A DNA stretch of 64,000 nucleotides from Nocardioides sp. SYSU D00038 (GCF_016924665.1 NZ_JAFFJT010000014.1:124001-188000), one strand, 5' to 3'. Positions 17,966 through 27,193 are shown, counted from the first letter of the stretch. The notes: generated from the letters alone by a model not told the origin. Translations and numbers: made by a program.

Positions 17966-18885
17966 GGTCCGCCCTCCTGGGTCAGCATCGGGGTCCGCGC
18001 GTCGCGCGGCTGCAGCGAGCGCAGGCCACGCACCTGCGACGACGGAGCGCTCGGGAGCGTCAGCCGGTCGACATTCTGCCGCTCCACCACGAAACCGTAC
18101 TGGTCGGCCAGCGCCTCGAAGCGCACCCCCGAGTAGGTCTGCAGGAGGTTGGCCTGAAGGTCGCGGGTGTCGCCGATCGCCGAGACGACGTACGGCGGGG
18201 TCAGCGGCGCGGCGTTGACCTGGATGGCGTCGCCGCTGTCGCTGAAGGGGCTGAGCGCGGTCAGCCGGGCGCCGTTGACCGCGATCGCCTCGGCCCCGGC
18301 CGCCCAGAGCCCGTTGACCAGCTGGTGCAGGTCGGCGGCACGCACCCGGGTGATGTCGTCGGAGCCCGGCGGGTCGTCGACGGTGAACCGCACGCCCTCG
18401 CCGCTGACGGCGACGAACCCGGTGGCGACCTGGAGCGAGCGCAGCCGGGCCCGCGCGGCCTGCAGGGCACCGGCCAGGGCGGTCGCCGTCTCGGCCGAGC
18501 TCGCGTTGCCCGATCGCAGCGTGGCGATCTCCTCCTGCTGGGCGGCCAGCGCCTCGCGGCGGGCGGTGATCCGCTCGATCAGCGCGGCGCGGCTCAGCTC
18601 GTCGGTCTCGCGGTTGGCGGTGGTCTGCAGCACCGCCATCGCCCCGAGCAGGCCGACGACGACCAGCACGGCCACCACGAGCGCCGGCCGAGCCGGTGTC
18701 CGGCCGCTCCCCGCCACGCGACCGTGCCGCTCGGCCACGACCCGGTAGTCCTGCTCGAGGGAGTCCTCGACGATCCGGTCGAGCAGCGGCATCGTCACCC
18801 GCGACGGGAGCCGCTCCCCCGCGCCGCTCCGGTCGCGGTCGGGATCGTGGCGGTCGGGATCGTGGCGGTCCCAGGGGCCCGGCAC
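17962..18885 (-). CDS. DUF881 family protein (Rv1823-like)
   Basis: The 307-residue paralogue of the other DUF881 protein has a transmembrane segment at residues ~70-88 (ALVVAVLVVVGLLGAMAVL), a coiled coil and a DUF881 domain (VSGEGVRFTVDDPPG, AEAIAVNGARLTAL, PYVVSAIGDTRDL). The N-terminus holds a short imperfect repeat, DRHDPDRHDPDRDR, encoded by a tandem DNA repeat. The alternative start Met32 (MPLLDRIVEDSLEQDY) begins where many homologues do, so the first 31 residues may not be translated. It starts one base after the pgsA-like stop. Confidence 0.88.
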   Translation of the reverse strand: MPGPWDRHDPDRHDPDRDRSGAGERLPSRVTMPLLDRIVEDSLEQDYRVVAERHGRVAGSGRTPARPALVVAVLVVVGLLGAMAVLQTTANRETDELSRAALIERITARREALAAQQEEIATLRSGNASSAETATALAGALQAARARLRSLQVATGFVAVSGEGVRFTVDDPPGSDDITRVRAADLHQLVNGLWAAGAEAIAVNGARLTALSPFSDSGDAIQVNAAPLTPPYVVSAIGDTRDLQANLLQTYSGVRFEALADQYGFVVERQNVDRLTLPSAPSSQVRGLRSLQPRDARTPMLTQEGGP

Positions 18886-18886
18886 C

Positions 18887-19492
18887 TCAGCCGTCCTGTC
18901 CCGCGGCCCTGCGCTCGGTGGTGGCGAGCAGCTTGCGGACCTGCCAGGCGTAGAGGATGCCGGCCCACCAGTACAGGCCCAGGCCCCACAGCGCGAACGC
19001 CCAGCCGAAGACGCGCGCGAGCGTCGAGACGACGCCGTCGCCCTCTCCCAGCAGCAGCAGCGGGAAGGCGTAGAGCAGGTTGAACGTCGCCGCCTTGCCG
19101 AGGAAGTGCACCGGCAGGGCGCTGTAGCCGCGGGTGCGCAGCAGCGGCACCAGCCCCCACATCAGCAGGTCGCGCAGCGGCAGCGACACCGCCATCCACC
19201 AGGGGATCACGTCGCGCAGCGCCAGCCCGACCACGACCGCGAGGATGTAGAGCCGGTCGGCGACGGGGTCGAGGATCTGCCCAACGACGGTCTGCTGGTC
19301 GAGCCGGCGGGCCAGCCAGCCGTCGAGGAAGTCGGTGGCGCCGGAGACCATCAGCACGACGAGGGCGAGCTCGTCCTCCTCGGGGCCGAGCACCAGCCAC
19401 AGGAAGAGCGGCACGCCGGCCAGCCGGAGCATGCTGAGGACGTTCGGGAGCGTCCACACGCGATGGCTGAGGTGCTGCTCGCTCACCACCAC
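18887..19492 (-). CDS. CDP-alcohol phosphatidyltransferase family protein (Rv1822-like)
   Basis: The 201-residue membrane enzyme has the complete CDP-alcohol phosphotransferase signature DG-x2-AR-x8-G-x3-D-x3-D (DGWLARRLDQQTVVG then QILDPVADR) near residues 57-79, and 5-6 hydrophobic segments. By position it matches mycobacterial PgsA2. Such enzymes make phosphatidylglycerol phosphate or cardiolipin by condensing CDP-diacylglycerol with an alcohol; the acceptor here is not determined. Three GTG codons in a row open the frame, so the exact start is uncertain by one or two residues. Confidence 0.9.
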   Translation of the reverse strand: MVVSEQHLSHRVWTLPNVLSMLRLAGVPLFLWLVLGPEEDELALVVLMVSGATDFLDGWLARRLDQQTVVGQILDPVADRLYILAVVVGLALRDVIPWWMAVSLPLRDLLMWGLVPLLRTRGYSALPVHFLGKAATFNLLYAFPLLLLGEGDGVVSTLARVFGWAFALWGLGLYWWAGILYAWQVRKLLATTERRAAGQDG

Positions 19493-19566
19493 TGTCCCTG
19501 CTCTGTCCCGCCGTGTCGCACGCCCTCCCGGAGGCCCCGGGCTGCGGCAACCCTATCGGCCGCGGC

Positions 19567-20637
19567 TCATGCTCCCGGGACCGGCGTGGCGGCGCCGTCG
19601 TCGTGGTGCACGGCGTCCCGGATCTCCCCCACCAGGACCTCCAGCACGTCCTCGAGGGTGGCGATGCCGACGGTCCGGCCGACCTCGTCGACCACGCGCG
19701 CCATGTGGGCGCCGCGGCGCTGGAGGTGCTCCAGGGCGTCGTGGAGCAGGTCCTGCTCCCCCACCGGCGCGAACGGCCGGATCCACTTCTCCGAGATCAC
19801 CCGCTGGCGGCGTTCCTCGTCGGACTCCAGCACGTCCTTGATGTGCAGGTAGCCCACGAGGTCGCCGTCGTCGCTGGCCACCGGGAACCGGCTGAAGCCG
19901 GTCGCCGCACACAGCGCCTCCACGTCGGCGGCCGTGGAGCCGCGGCTGACGGTGGTCAGGTCGCCGGTGCGCAGCAGCACCGCGCTGACGCTCTGCTCGG
20001 TGAAGCCCAGGGCGCCCGAGAGGCGGTCGTACTCGTCGTCGGCGATGAGCCCCTCGCCGCGCGACTCCTCGACCATCGCGGCGACCTCCTCGCGCGTGTA
20101 GGTCGAGCTGACCTCGTTGACCGCCTCGATCCGTAGCAGGTGCAGGGTGCCGTTGGCGAGCGCGTTGAGGCCCACGATCACCGGCCGCAGCATCGTGACG
20201 ATCGCGTACATCGGCGGGCCGAGCACCAGCGCGGCCCGCTCGGGGCCGGCGATCGCGATGTTCTTGGGCACCATCTCGCCGAGCACCACGTGCAGGAAGA
20301 CCACCAGGCCGAGGGCGAGCACGAGGGCGATGGGGTGCACGAAGCCGTCGGGCACGCCGAGGTCGTGGAAGACCGGCTCGAGCATGTGGGCGATCACCGG
20401 CTCGCTCACCGCGCCGAGGCCCAGCGAGCAGATCGTGATGCCGAGCTGGGCGCCGGCCATCATCAGCGAGACGTTCTCCATCGCGTGCAGCGTGGTGCGG
20501 GCCATCCGCGATCCGGCCTGGGCGCGCGGCTCGATCTGGGTGCGCCGCGCGGAGATGAGCGCGAACTCCGCGCCCACGAAGAACGCGTTGGCGGCCAGCA
20601 GGACCAGGGTCAGGACGATGCCGACGGTGCCGCTCAT
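19567..20637 (-). CDS. CNNM/HlyC-CorC family membrane protein, short form
   Basis: The 356-residue protein has a DUF21/CNNM transmembrane domain (residues ~1-180, with AEFALISARRTQIEPRA and EMVPKNIAIAGPE) followed by a CBS pair (~200-335, GFSRFPVASDDGDLVGYLHIKDVL, VGIATLEDVLEVLVGEI in parts). It lacks the C-terminal CorC_HlyC domain present in its neighbour. Family members are linked to Mg or Co export. The stop of the upstream paralogue overlaps its ATG (ATGA), so the two are probably made together and may form a heteromer; that is inference. Confidence 0.9.
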   Translation of the reverse strand: MSGTVGIVLTLVLLAANAFFVGAEFALISARRTQIEPRAQAGSRMARTTLHAMENVSLMMAGAQLGITICSLGLGAVSEPVIAHMLEPVFHDLGVPDGFVHPIALVLALGLVVFLHVVLGEMVPKNIAIAGPERAALVLGPPMYAIVTMLRPVIVGLNALANGTLHLLRIEAVNEVSSTYTREEVAAMVEESRGEGLIADDEYDRLSGALGFTEQSVSAVLLRTGDLTTVSRGSTAADVEALCAATGFSRFPVASDDGDLVGYLHIKDVLESDEERRQRVISEKWIRPFAPVGEQDLLHDALEHLQRRGAHMARVVDEVGRTVGIATLEDVLEVLVGEIRDAVHHDDGAATPVPGA

Positions 20638-22031
20638 CGACGACCACCGCCCTCGAGGCCGGAGCGGTCGGCGGCCCGGTCGCCCCGCTCGTCGCCCTCG
20701 GCGCCGTCGAGCAGCCGCAGCGAGAGCCGGTCGATGCGCAACCCGTCCATGTGCTCGACGGTCAGCACCGCCAGCCGCTGCCGGGGCTCGTCGCCGGGGT
20801 CGGGGTCGGGCACCGGCACCTCGGCGAGCTCGCCGCGCTCCGGCACCCGCCCCAGGGTGCGCAGCACCAGGCCGGCGATCGTGTCGTAGTCCTCGCTCTC
20901 GGGGAGCGCGACGCCGGTGAGGTCCTCGACCTCGTCGGGGCGCAGCAGGCCCGACAGGCTCCAGGAGCCGTCGCGGCGCAACCGGCCCCGGGCGCCGACC
21001 CGGTCGTGCTCGTCGGCGATGTCGCCGACGATCTCCTCGACCACGTCCTCGAGCGTCACGATGCCGGCGTGGCCGCCGTACTCGTCGAGCACGACGGCGA
21101 GCTGCAGGCCCTCGGCGCGCAGCAGCGCGAGCAGGGGGTCGAGCCGCAGCGAGTCGGGTACCACCACCGGCTTCACCATGAGGTGCTTGACCTTGGTGGT
21201 GGAGCGCTCGTGCAGCGGCAGCGCCACCGCGTGCTTGACGTGCACGGTGCCGACGACCTGGTCGTCCTCGTCGAGCACCGGGAACCGGGAGTGGCCGGTC
21301 GAGCGGGTCAGCTCGATCACCGCGGCGGCCCGGTCGTTGACGTCGAGGCTGTGGGTGCGCACCCGCGGCGTCATGATCTCGCCGGCGGTGCGGGTGCCGA
21401 ACTCCACCGAGCGCTCCATCAGCTCGGCGGTGTCGGCGTCGAGGGTGCCCTGGTCGGCCGAGCGCTGGATCAACGAGGCGAGCTCGGTGGAGCTGCGCGC
21501 CGAGCGCAGCTCCTCCTGCGGCTCGATGCCCAGCCGGCGCACGATGGCGTTGGCCGAGCCGTTGAGCAGCCGGATCGGCGCCCGGGTCAGCGAGGTGAAG
21601 CCGCGCTGGAACCGCTGGGTGGCGCGGGCGGTCTCGAGGGGTCGCGCGATCGCCAGGTTCTTGGGCACCAGCTCGCCGAAGATCATCGTCAGCACGGTCC
21701 CCAGCCCCAGCCCGATGCCCACCGAGACCGGACGGACGGCGCCGCCCGGCAGGCCGGCCGCCTCGAGGGGGTCGTCGACGATCTGGGCGATCGCCGGCTC
21801 GGCCAGGAAGCCGATCGCGAGGTTGGTCAGCGTGATGCCGACCTGCGCTCCCGACAGCTGGGTCGAGAGGCTGCGCAGGGCCTGCTGGACGCCCTGCGCA
21901 CTGCGGTCGCCGGCGGCGGCCGCGCGGTCGATCTGGCCGCGGTCGACGGTGACCAGCGAGAACTCCGCGGCCACGAACAGGCCGCAGGCGGCGACCAGGA
22001 GGAGGGCGATGGCCAGGAACAGCCAGGACAT
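20634..22031 (-). CDS. CNNM/HlyC-CorC family membrane protein, long form
   Basis: The 465-residue protein has a DUF21 domain (residues ~1-190, AEFSLVTVDRGQIDRAA, ELVPKNLAIARPLE), two CBS domains (~210-335) and a C-terminal CorC_HlyC domain (~350-430, with LTGVALPESEDYDTIAGLVL). Annotated relatives are called hemolysins, but the better supported role is divalent-cation (Mg/Co) transport with nucleotide sensing by the CBS pair. It is the first gene of a two-gene operon; GGAGAG precedes the ATG. Confidence 0.92.
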   Translation of the reverse strand: MSWLFLAIALLLVAACGLFVAAEFSLVTVDRGQIDRAAAAGDRSAQGVQQALRSLSTQLSGAQVGITLTNLAIGFLAEPAIAQIVDDPLEAAGLPGGAVRPVSVGIGLGLGTVLTMIFGELVPKNLAIARPLETARATQRFQRGFTSLTRAPIRLLNGSANAIVRRLGIEPQEELRSARSSTELASLIQRSADQGTLDADTAELMERSVEFGTRTAGEIMTPRVRTHSLDVNDRAAAVIELTRSTGHSRFPVLDEDDQVVGTVHVKHAVALPLHERSTTKVKHLMVKPVVVPDSLRLDPLLALLRAEGLQLAVVLDEYGGHAGIVTLEDVVEEIVGDIADEHDRVGARGRLRRDGSWSLSGLLRPDEVEDLTGVALPESEDYDTIAGLVLRTLGRVPERGELAEVPVPDPDPGDEPRQRLAVLTVEHMDGLRIDRLSLRLLDGAEGDERGDRAADRSGLEGGGRR

Positions 22032-22338
22032 CAGATCGGCTCTCCGCGCTGACCCGGGGCGGGCGGGGAGAGCCGGCTACTTTGGCAGCCGTCCATCGAG
22101 GTGGGCAGGCCCTTTCGTGGGTCAGGTGGTCGGTCGCGGTGCGGCACCCAGGGGCGACGCGGCCGGGCCACAGAGTCTAGCCAGAACGGGCCCCGGCGCC
22201 GAACGGGTCGACTTGGTAGTCCGAACGGGTGGTCCGACCCCAGAAACCCCTGGGGGTATCGGGGAGTCGTCCTAGTCTGCGGTCAGCGTGGCCGGTCCGG
22301 GAGGGGCCGGCTCCCCCCGACGCTCCAGGAGTACGAGC
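22032..22338. other. Intergenic promoter region of CNNM and DUF1800 operons
   Basis: This 307-bp divergent gap has no gene. A TAGTCT hexamer at 22273-22278 is a possible -10 for the rightward operon. The octamer GAACGGG(T/C) occurs three times at about 22185-22230, and CCCCTGGGGG at about 22248 is palindromic. No riboswitch was recognised. Confidence 0.4.
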
Positions 22339-23913
22339 ATGGCTCATGGATCTGCGGCGACCCGACGCGCACTCGTGCGCGGTGCCGGTGTCGTCGCGAC
22401 CGCCGCGGCGGTCACGGTCGCGCGCCCGGGAGGAGCGGACGCCGCGGCCTACGTCCCCGGCCACTACCAGGGCGGCAACCTGCTGCCCGAGGACCAGCGC
22501 CACCTGGTGACCCGGTTCAGCTACGGACTCACCCCCGCCCTGGCCACCGAGGTTCAGGCGGCCGGCGGTGCGGTGAAGTGGTTCACCCGCCAGCTCAACC
22601 CGGCCCTGGTGACCGACACCTTCACGGCGCAGAGCGCCTCGTGGTTCCCGAGCCTGGACCGCAGCCCCGAGGAGCTGTGGAAGCGGCAGGTCGACCTCAC
22701 CGAGCCCGGCTGGCAGGTGATGCAGGACTACCAGCGGCTGCTGCTGCTGCGCCGGGTGATGAGCAAGCGCCAGGTCCTCGAGGTGATGACGGAGTTCTGG
22801 GAGCACCTGCTCCACGTGCCCGTCGTCGACGACGGCGCCTTCACCCACCGGGCGTCGTACGGCGCGATGATCCGCAGCAAGGCACTGGGCCGCTACGACG
22901 CGCTGCTGCACGCCGCGATCACCCACCCCGCCATGCTCGTCTACCTCGACGGCGCGACCTCCACCAAGAGCCACCCCAACGAGAACCTCGGCCGCGAGCT
23001 GCTCGAGCTGCACACCGTCGGCAGGGGCCAGTACGACGAGGACGACGTCAAGAACTCGGCGCGCATCCTCACCGGCTACCACGTCGACAAGTGGCGCACC
23101 TGGGCCGCGTCGTACCGGACCGGCGACCACTACACCGGCGCGGTGCAGGTGATGGGCTTCCGGGCCGCCAACCTGGTCCCCGACGGGCGCGACGTCGTCA
23201 AGCGCTACCTCAGCTACCTGGCGCACCACCCCGCGACGGCGCAGCGGATCGCGCGCCGGCTGGCGGTGAAGTTCGTGCGCGACGACCCACCGACCGCGCT
23301 GGTCAACCAGCTCGCCTCGATCTACCTCAAGAACAAGACCGACATCCGCCCGGTGCTGCAGGCGCTGGTCGCCTCGAGCGCGTTCAAGACCTCCGCCGGC
23401 GCCAAGCTGCGCGACCCCGGCGAGGACGTGGTGGCGACCTACCGGGCGCTGGGCGTGACCATCGGCGCCAAGCCGACCGGGGCCCCGCTCAAGGAGTCGG
23501 CGCACGTGTCGATCCTGTGGCAGGCCATGAACCTCGGTCAGGCCCCCGGCGCGTGGCCGCAGCCCAACGGCCAGCCCCTCGACAACGAGTCGTGGAGCTC
23601 GCCGTCGCGGATGATCGCCTCGCTGGAGATGCACTACCTGATGTCCGGGGCGTGGTGGCCCAAGACCGGCATGACCTACCGGCCGCCGGCGGCCTGGCTG
23701 CCGAAGACGTCGATCCGGATGGACGAGCTCGTCGACTACCTCTCCCAGCGGCTGCTCCACCGCCGCTCGACCAGCACGCTGCTCCAGGCGTGCTGCGAGT
23801 CGGTGGGCGTCGAGCCGACCACCTGGCTGAGCCCCACCTCGGACGTCGTGCGCTGGCACCTGATGCGCGTCCTCAGCACCATCCTCGACTCCCCCGCCCA
23901 CCTGACGAGGTGA
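22339..23913 (+). CDS. DUF1800 family protein, Tat-exported
   Basis: The 524-residue protein begins with a twin-arginine type leader (TRRALVRGAGVVATAAAVTVARPGGADAAA in parts) and continues as a DUF1800 protein: LVTRFSYGLTP, KRQVLEVMTEFWEHLLHVPV, HPNENLGRELLELHTVG and ILTGYHVDKW. DUF1800 and DUF1501 genes are nearly always paired; the proteins are extracytoplasmic and their biochemistry is unknown. The ATG at 22339 follows AGGAG by 7-8 nt and places the arginines near the N-terminus, so it is preferred to an upstream GTG. Confidence 0.9.
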   Translation: MAHGSAATRRALVRGAGVVATAAAVTVARPGGADAAAYVPGHYQGGNLLPEDQRHLVTRFSYGLTPALATEVQAAGGAVKWFTRQLNPALVTDTFTAQSASWFPSLDRSPEELWKRQVDLTEPGWQVMQDYQRLLLLRRVMSKRQVLEVMTEFWEHLLHVPVVDDGAFTHRASYGAMIRSKALGRYDALLHAAITHPAMLVYLDGATSTKSHPNENLGRELLELHTVGRGQYDEDDVKNSARILTGYHVDKWRTWAASYRTGDHYTGAVQVMGFRAANLVPDGRDVVKRYLSYLAHHPATAQRIARRLAVKFVRDDPPTALVNQLASIYLKNKTDIRPVLQALVASSAFKTSAGAKLRDPGEDVVATYRALGVTIGAKPTGAPLKESAHVSILWQAMNLGQAPGAWPQPNGQPLDNESWSSPSRMIASLEMHYLMSGAWWPKTGMTYRPPAAWLPKTSIRMDELVDYLSQRLLHRRSTSTLLQACCESVGVEPTTWLSPTSDVVRWHLMRVLSTILDSPAHLTR

Positions 23914-23918
23914 CCCCC

Positions 23919-25172
23919 GTGACCCGCACCTCCCCCCGCCCGGCCGCGTCGCCGTGCTGCGACGAGTTCGCCCGGGTGAGCCGGCGCGGTCTCTTCGGCG
24001 CGGCCGCCGTGGCCGGCCTGTCCACCACCATCGGCTCCGCGGTGCTCACCGCCGGCCCCGCCTCCGCGGCGCCCGCCGACTCGGTGCTCGTCGTGCTCTC
24101 GATGCGCGGCGCCGCCGACGGGCTCTCGCTCGTGGTGCCCTACACCGACCCGGTCTACTACCAGGCCCGCCCCGGCATCGCGGTGCCGAAGAACGCCCTG
24201 CTGGCCACCAACGGCACCTTCGGCCTGCACCCGCGGATGGAGCCACTGCTGCCGTTCTGGAACTCCGGTCGGATCGCCGCGGTCCACGCCGCCGGGCTGC
24301 CGGTGGCCAACCGCTCGCACTTCTCGGCCATGGAGGCGCTCGAGGACGCCGACCCCGGCAGCACGACCCGGGTCGGCTGGCTCAACCGCCTCCTCGGCGG
24401 CATCCCCGGCAGCTCGCCGCTGCAGGGCTTCAACATCGGCGGCGGCGTGGTGCCGACCGCGATGTTCGGCCCGCAGCCGGTGATGGCCTCCGGCGACGTC
24501 AGCCGGGTGCTGGTGGCCGGCGACGACGAGTACGACGTGGCCGCGGGTCGGCGGCGGTCGCTCGACACGCTGTGGGGCGACGTCGCGACGTCGTACGGCC
24601 GCGGCATGCGCACGGCGTTCTCGGCCGTCGACACGTTCGGGCCGGTGCGGGGCGCCGCCGACACGACCGCGGCGTACCCCGACACCGACCTCGGGAAGGC
24701 GCTGGCCCAGGCCGCGCGGGTGATCCGGGGCAACGTGGGGGTGCAGGTGCTCACGGTCGACCAGGGCGACTGGGACATGCACACCGACGTCGGCACCCTC
24801 GAGTGGGGCGCGATGATCGACAACGTCGACGAGCTGGCCCGCTCGCTGGCGGCGTTCCTCAACGACCTCGGCGACCAGACGTCCAAGGTCACGCTGGTCG
24901 CGCTCAGCGAGTTCGGCCGCCGGGTGACCGAGAACAGCAGCTGGGGCCTCGACCACGGCTACGGCAACGTGATGTTCGTGATGGGCGCCGGGGTGCGCGG
25001 CGGCTACTACGCCGACGGCTTCCCCGCGCTCAGCAACACCCTCGACGCCGACCTGCCGGTGACCACCGACTACCGCAACGTGCTGGCCGACGTCGTGACC
25101 CGGCGCTTCGACGTCTCCTCGGCCTCGGTCTTCCCGGGGCTCAGCCGCAAGAGCCTGGGGTTCATGCTCTGA
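23919..25172 (+). CDS. DUF1501 family protein, Tat-exported
   Basis: The 417-residue partner of the preceding gene has a Tat signal with SRRGLFGAAAVAGLSTTIG and the DUF1501 (alkaline-phosphatase-superfamily-like) pattern: LVVLSMRGAADGLSLVVPY, FGLHPRMEPLLPFW, NRSHFSAME, LALAQAARVI-type central helices and ALSEFGRRVTENSSWGLDHG. GTG at 23919 lies 5 bp after the DUF1800 stop with GAGG upstream. The predicted role is an exported protein acting with the DUF1800 partner; no substrate is known. Confidence 0.9.
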   Translation: MTRTSPRPAASPCCDEFARVSRRGLFGAAAVAGLSTTIGSAVLTAGPASAAPADSVLVVLSMRGAADGLSLVVPYTDPVYYQARPGIAVPKNALLATNGTFGLHPRMEPLLPFWNSGRIAAVHAAGLPVANRSHFSAMEALEDADPGSTTRVGWLNRLLGGIPGSSPLQGFNIGGGVVPTAMFGPQPVMASGDVSRVLVAGDDEYDVAAGRRRSLDTLWGDVATSYGRGMRTAFSAVDTFGPVRGAADTTAAYPDTDLGKALAQAARVIRGNVGVQVLTVDQGDWDMHTDVGTLEWGAMIDNVDELARSLAAFLNDLGDQTSKVTLVALSEFGRRVTENSSWGLDHGYGNVMFVMGAGVRGGYYADGFPALSNTLDADLPVTTDYRNVLADVVTRRFDVSSASVFPGLSRKSLGFML

Positions 25173-25194
25173 GCGGTCCGCCGCACCCGTGACA

Positions 25195-25206
25195 AGAACA
25201 CGTTCT
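25195..25206. promoter_or_regulatory. KstR-like operator AGAAC-AC-GTTCT
   Basis: The 12-bp inverted repeat, followed by A, fits 7 of 8 fixed positions of the TNNAACNNGTTNNA consensus of the sterol-catabolism repressor KstR. The mismatch is the leading T, here A. It lies 65 bp before the oxidoreductase start. Confidence 0.4.
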
Positions 25207-25270
25207 ACCTGTCACCGTGCTCCTCAGGCGGGCCGCGGACGGCGTCCCGCACCGGACGAGGGGTGGGGCG

Positions 25271-26326
25271 ATGGCGCTGCGGGTCGTGCAGTGGGCCACC
25301 GGTGGGGTCGGCAAGGCGGCGATCGAGGCGGTCCTGGCCCATCCCGAGCTGGAGCTGGTCGGCTGCTGGGTGCACTCCGCCGACAAGCACGGCGTCGACG
25401 TCGGCACCCTGGTGGGGCGCGGGCCGATCGGCGTGCTGGCGACGTCGAGCCGCGAGGAGGTGCTGGCGCTCGAGGCCGACTGCGTGGTCTACGCGCCGCT
25501 GGTGCCCGACCACGACGAGGTCGCCGCGCTGCTGCGCTCCGGCAAGAACGTCGTGACCCCGGTGGGGTGGTTCTACCCCTCGGAGAAGGACGCCGCCCCA
25601 CTGGTCGAGGCCTGCCGCGCGGGCGGCACCACCGCCCACGGCACCGGCCTCAACCCGGGCGGTATCACCGAGCTGCACCCGCTGGTGTTCTCGGCGATCT
25701 CGTCGGCGGTCACCTTCGTGCGCGGCGAGGAGTTCTCCGACATCCGCACCTATGACGCCCCCGACGTCGTGCGCCACATTATGTGCTTCGGCGCGACCCC
25801 CGAGGAGGCCCGCCAGGGCCCGATGCTGAGCCTGCTGGGCGGTGGCTTCAAGCAGTCGGTGCACATGTGCCTCGACGTGCTGGGCTTCAGCCGCGACGCC
25901 GAGCTGCGCACCTCCCACGAGGTCGCCGTCGCCACCGCCCCCATCGACTCCCCTATCGGCGTCATCGAGCCCGGGCTGGTCGCCGGGCAGCGGTTCGTGT
26001 GGGAGGCCGTGGTCGGCGACACCGTGGTGGTCCGGGTCGCGGTCAACTGGCTGATGGGCGAGGAGCACCTCGAGCCCGCGTGGGACTTCGGCCCCGAGGG
26101 CGAGCGGTTCGAGGTCGAGGTGCACGGCGACCCGAGCTCGTTCGTCACCATCAAGGGCTGGCAGCCGCAGACGGTCGAGGAGGGCCTGCTGCGCAACCCC
26201 GGCATCGTCGCCACCGCCGTGCACTGCGTGAACTCGATCCCCTACGTCGTCGCCGCCGAGCCGGGCGTCAAGACGTACGTCGACCTGCCGCTCGTCGCCG
26301 GCCGGGCGCACCCCGACCTCGCCTGA
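25271..26326 (+). CDS. Dihydrodipicolinate-reductase-like NAD(P)-binding oxidoreductase
   Basis: The 351-residue protein opens with a Rossmann motif (VVQWATGGVGKAAIEAVLAHPELELVG, GxxGxxG-like) and has the C-terminal DapB-like domain seen in a large actinobacterial family annotated as dihydrodipicolinate reductase or 2,4-diaminopentanoate-dehydrogenase-like (GTGLNPGGITELHPLVFS). It is not the lysine-pathway DapB, which is about 250 residues. In sterol-degrading actinobacteria such genes often sit in lipid or steroid regulons, and a KstR-like site precedes this one. The ATG at 25271 with GAGGGGTGGGG upstream is preferred over a GTG 18 codons earlier. Confidence 0.8.
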   Translation: MALRVVQWATGGVGKAAIEAVLAHPELELVGCWVHSADKHGVDVGTLVGRGPIGVLATSSREEVLALEADCVVYAPLVPDHDEVAALLRSGKNVVTPVGWFYPSEKDAAPLVEACRAGGTTAHGTGLNPGGITELHPLVFSAISSAVTFVRGEEFSDIRTYDAPDVVRHIMCFGATPEEARQGPMLSLLGGGFKQSVHMCLDVLGFSRDAELRTSHEVAVATAPIDSPIGVIEPGLVAGQRFVWEAVVGDTVVVRVAVNWLMGEEHLEPAWDFGPEGERFEVEVHGDPSSFVTIKGWQPQTVEEGLLRNPGIVATAVHCVNSIPYVVAAEPGVKTYVDLPLVAGRAHPDLA

Positions 26327-26335
26327 CGGGGTGGT

Positions 26336-26521
26336 CGGTTTCCCCGGTGAACCGGGGAAACCCGCACTGGTCGGCTAGAACTTTGGCCGAGAAGTCGAGG
26401 TTCTGGCCGAGAGGTCCGGCCGTACGCCGTGCGGGTGGGGTCCCCGGTGAACCGGGGGAACCGTGACTTCTCAGCCAGAACTCTGGCCGAGAAGTCGAGG
26501 TTCTGGCCGAGAGGTCCGGCC
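26336..26521. repeat. Two ~103-bp direct repeats with palindromic core, family C
   Basis: Each copy carries CCCCGGTGAACCGGGG-type palindrome (26341-26357 and 26441-26457, approximately) followed by CTTTGGCCGAGAAGTCGAGG and TTCTGGCCGAGAGGTCCGGCC (or CTCTGGCC...). The 39-base 3' parts, ending at about 26420 and 26521, are almost identical. The repeats sit in the convergent gap downstream of the oxidoreductase and NlpC/P60 genes. Confidence 0.75.
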
Positions 26522-26572
26522 GGGGCCGGCCGGCGGCCAACGCGGGCGGCCGGCCGACACCCACGCCCGGAC

Positions 26573-26616
26573 GCAGCAGGGCCCGCGACACCGGACGGCG
26601 TCGCGGGCCCTGCTGC
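26573..26616. terminator. Strong hairpin after the NlpC/P60 gene
   Basis: Seventeen-base perfect arms (GCAGCAGGGCCCGCGAC and its complement) around a 10-nt loop end about 10 bp from the minus-strand gene's stop. This is a likely bidirectional terminator between convergent genes. Confidence 0.7.
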
Positions 26617-26626
26617 GAGGCGTGGA

Positions 26627-27193
26627 TCAGGGACGGCCGTAGAAGACCGAGCTGGTCCAGATCCGCTCGCGCGACACGCTGCGCCCGGTGGACGGGGCGT
26701 GCCAGATCGAGTGGCCGCCGGCGTAGATGCCGACGTGGTAGACCCCGCTCCCCCCGGTGAAGAACACCAGGTCGCCGAGGCGGGGCTTGCCGACCCGTCG
26801 CACCGCGCCGGCCTGGGCCGAGGAGGTGCGGGGCAGGTGGCGACCGACCCGGGCGTAGACCCACCGGGTGAACCCGGAGCAGTCGAAGACGCCCGGCCCG
26901 TTGCCGCCGTAACGGTACGGGCTGCCGGCCTTGGAGGCGGCGATCCGGACCACGCGCTTGCCGCGCGAGGCCCGGTTCTTGTTGTCCGCGGCGCCGCCCT
27001 GGGGGACGACGCGCTCGGACGTGGCGCCCAGGGGCGCCCGGTGGGCACTGGCCGCGGGGGCCAGGGCGACGAGGCTCGCGGCCGGGAGGCCGACGAGCAG
27101 GACGAGTGCCGCAGCGAGCGAACCCAGACGGGTACGCCGCGACCGGTCACTGCGGGGGTGGGCAGACGGATGGGCAGGGTGGTACGAGCGCAT
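26627..27193 (-). CDS. NlpC/P60 family peptidoglycan endopeptidase
   Basis: The 188-residue secreted protein has a Sec-type signal (TRLGSLAAALVLLVGLPAAS, cut after ASA near residue 50) and an NlpC/P60 domain with catalytic Cys105 (VFDCSGFTRW), His153 (GVYHVGIY) and His165 (SIWHAP). These enzymes cleave D-Glu-mDAP bonds in wall peptides. The ATG at 27193 follows GGAGA in the riboswitch tail. Expression is predicted to be controlled by c-di-AMP through the leader upstream, as for resuscitation and wall hydrolases in other actinobacteria. Confidence 0.93.
   Translation of the reverse strand: MRSYHPAHPSAHPRSDRSRRTRLGSLAAALVLLVGLPAASLVALAPAASAHRAPLGATSERVVPQGGAADNKNRASRGKRVVRIAASKAGSPYRYGGNGPGVFDCSGFTRWVYARVGRHLPRTSSAQAGAVRRVGKPRLGDLVFFTGGSGVYHVGIYAGGHSIWHAPSTGRSVSRERIWTSSVFYGRP

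Noticed and set aside
25271..26326. Lysine-pathway dapB
   Set aside because: The protein is 100 residues too long and belongs to the separate DapB-like actinobacterial family.
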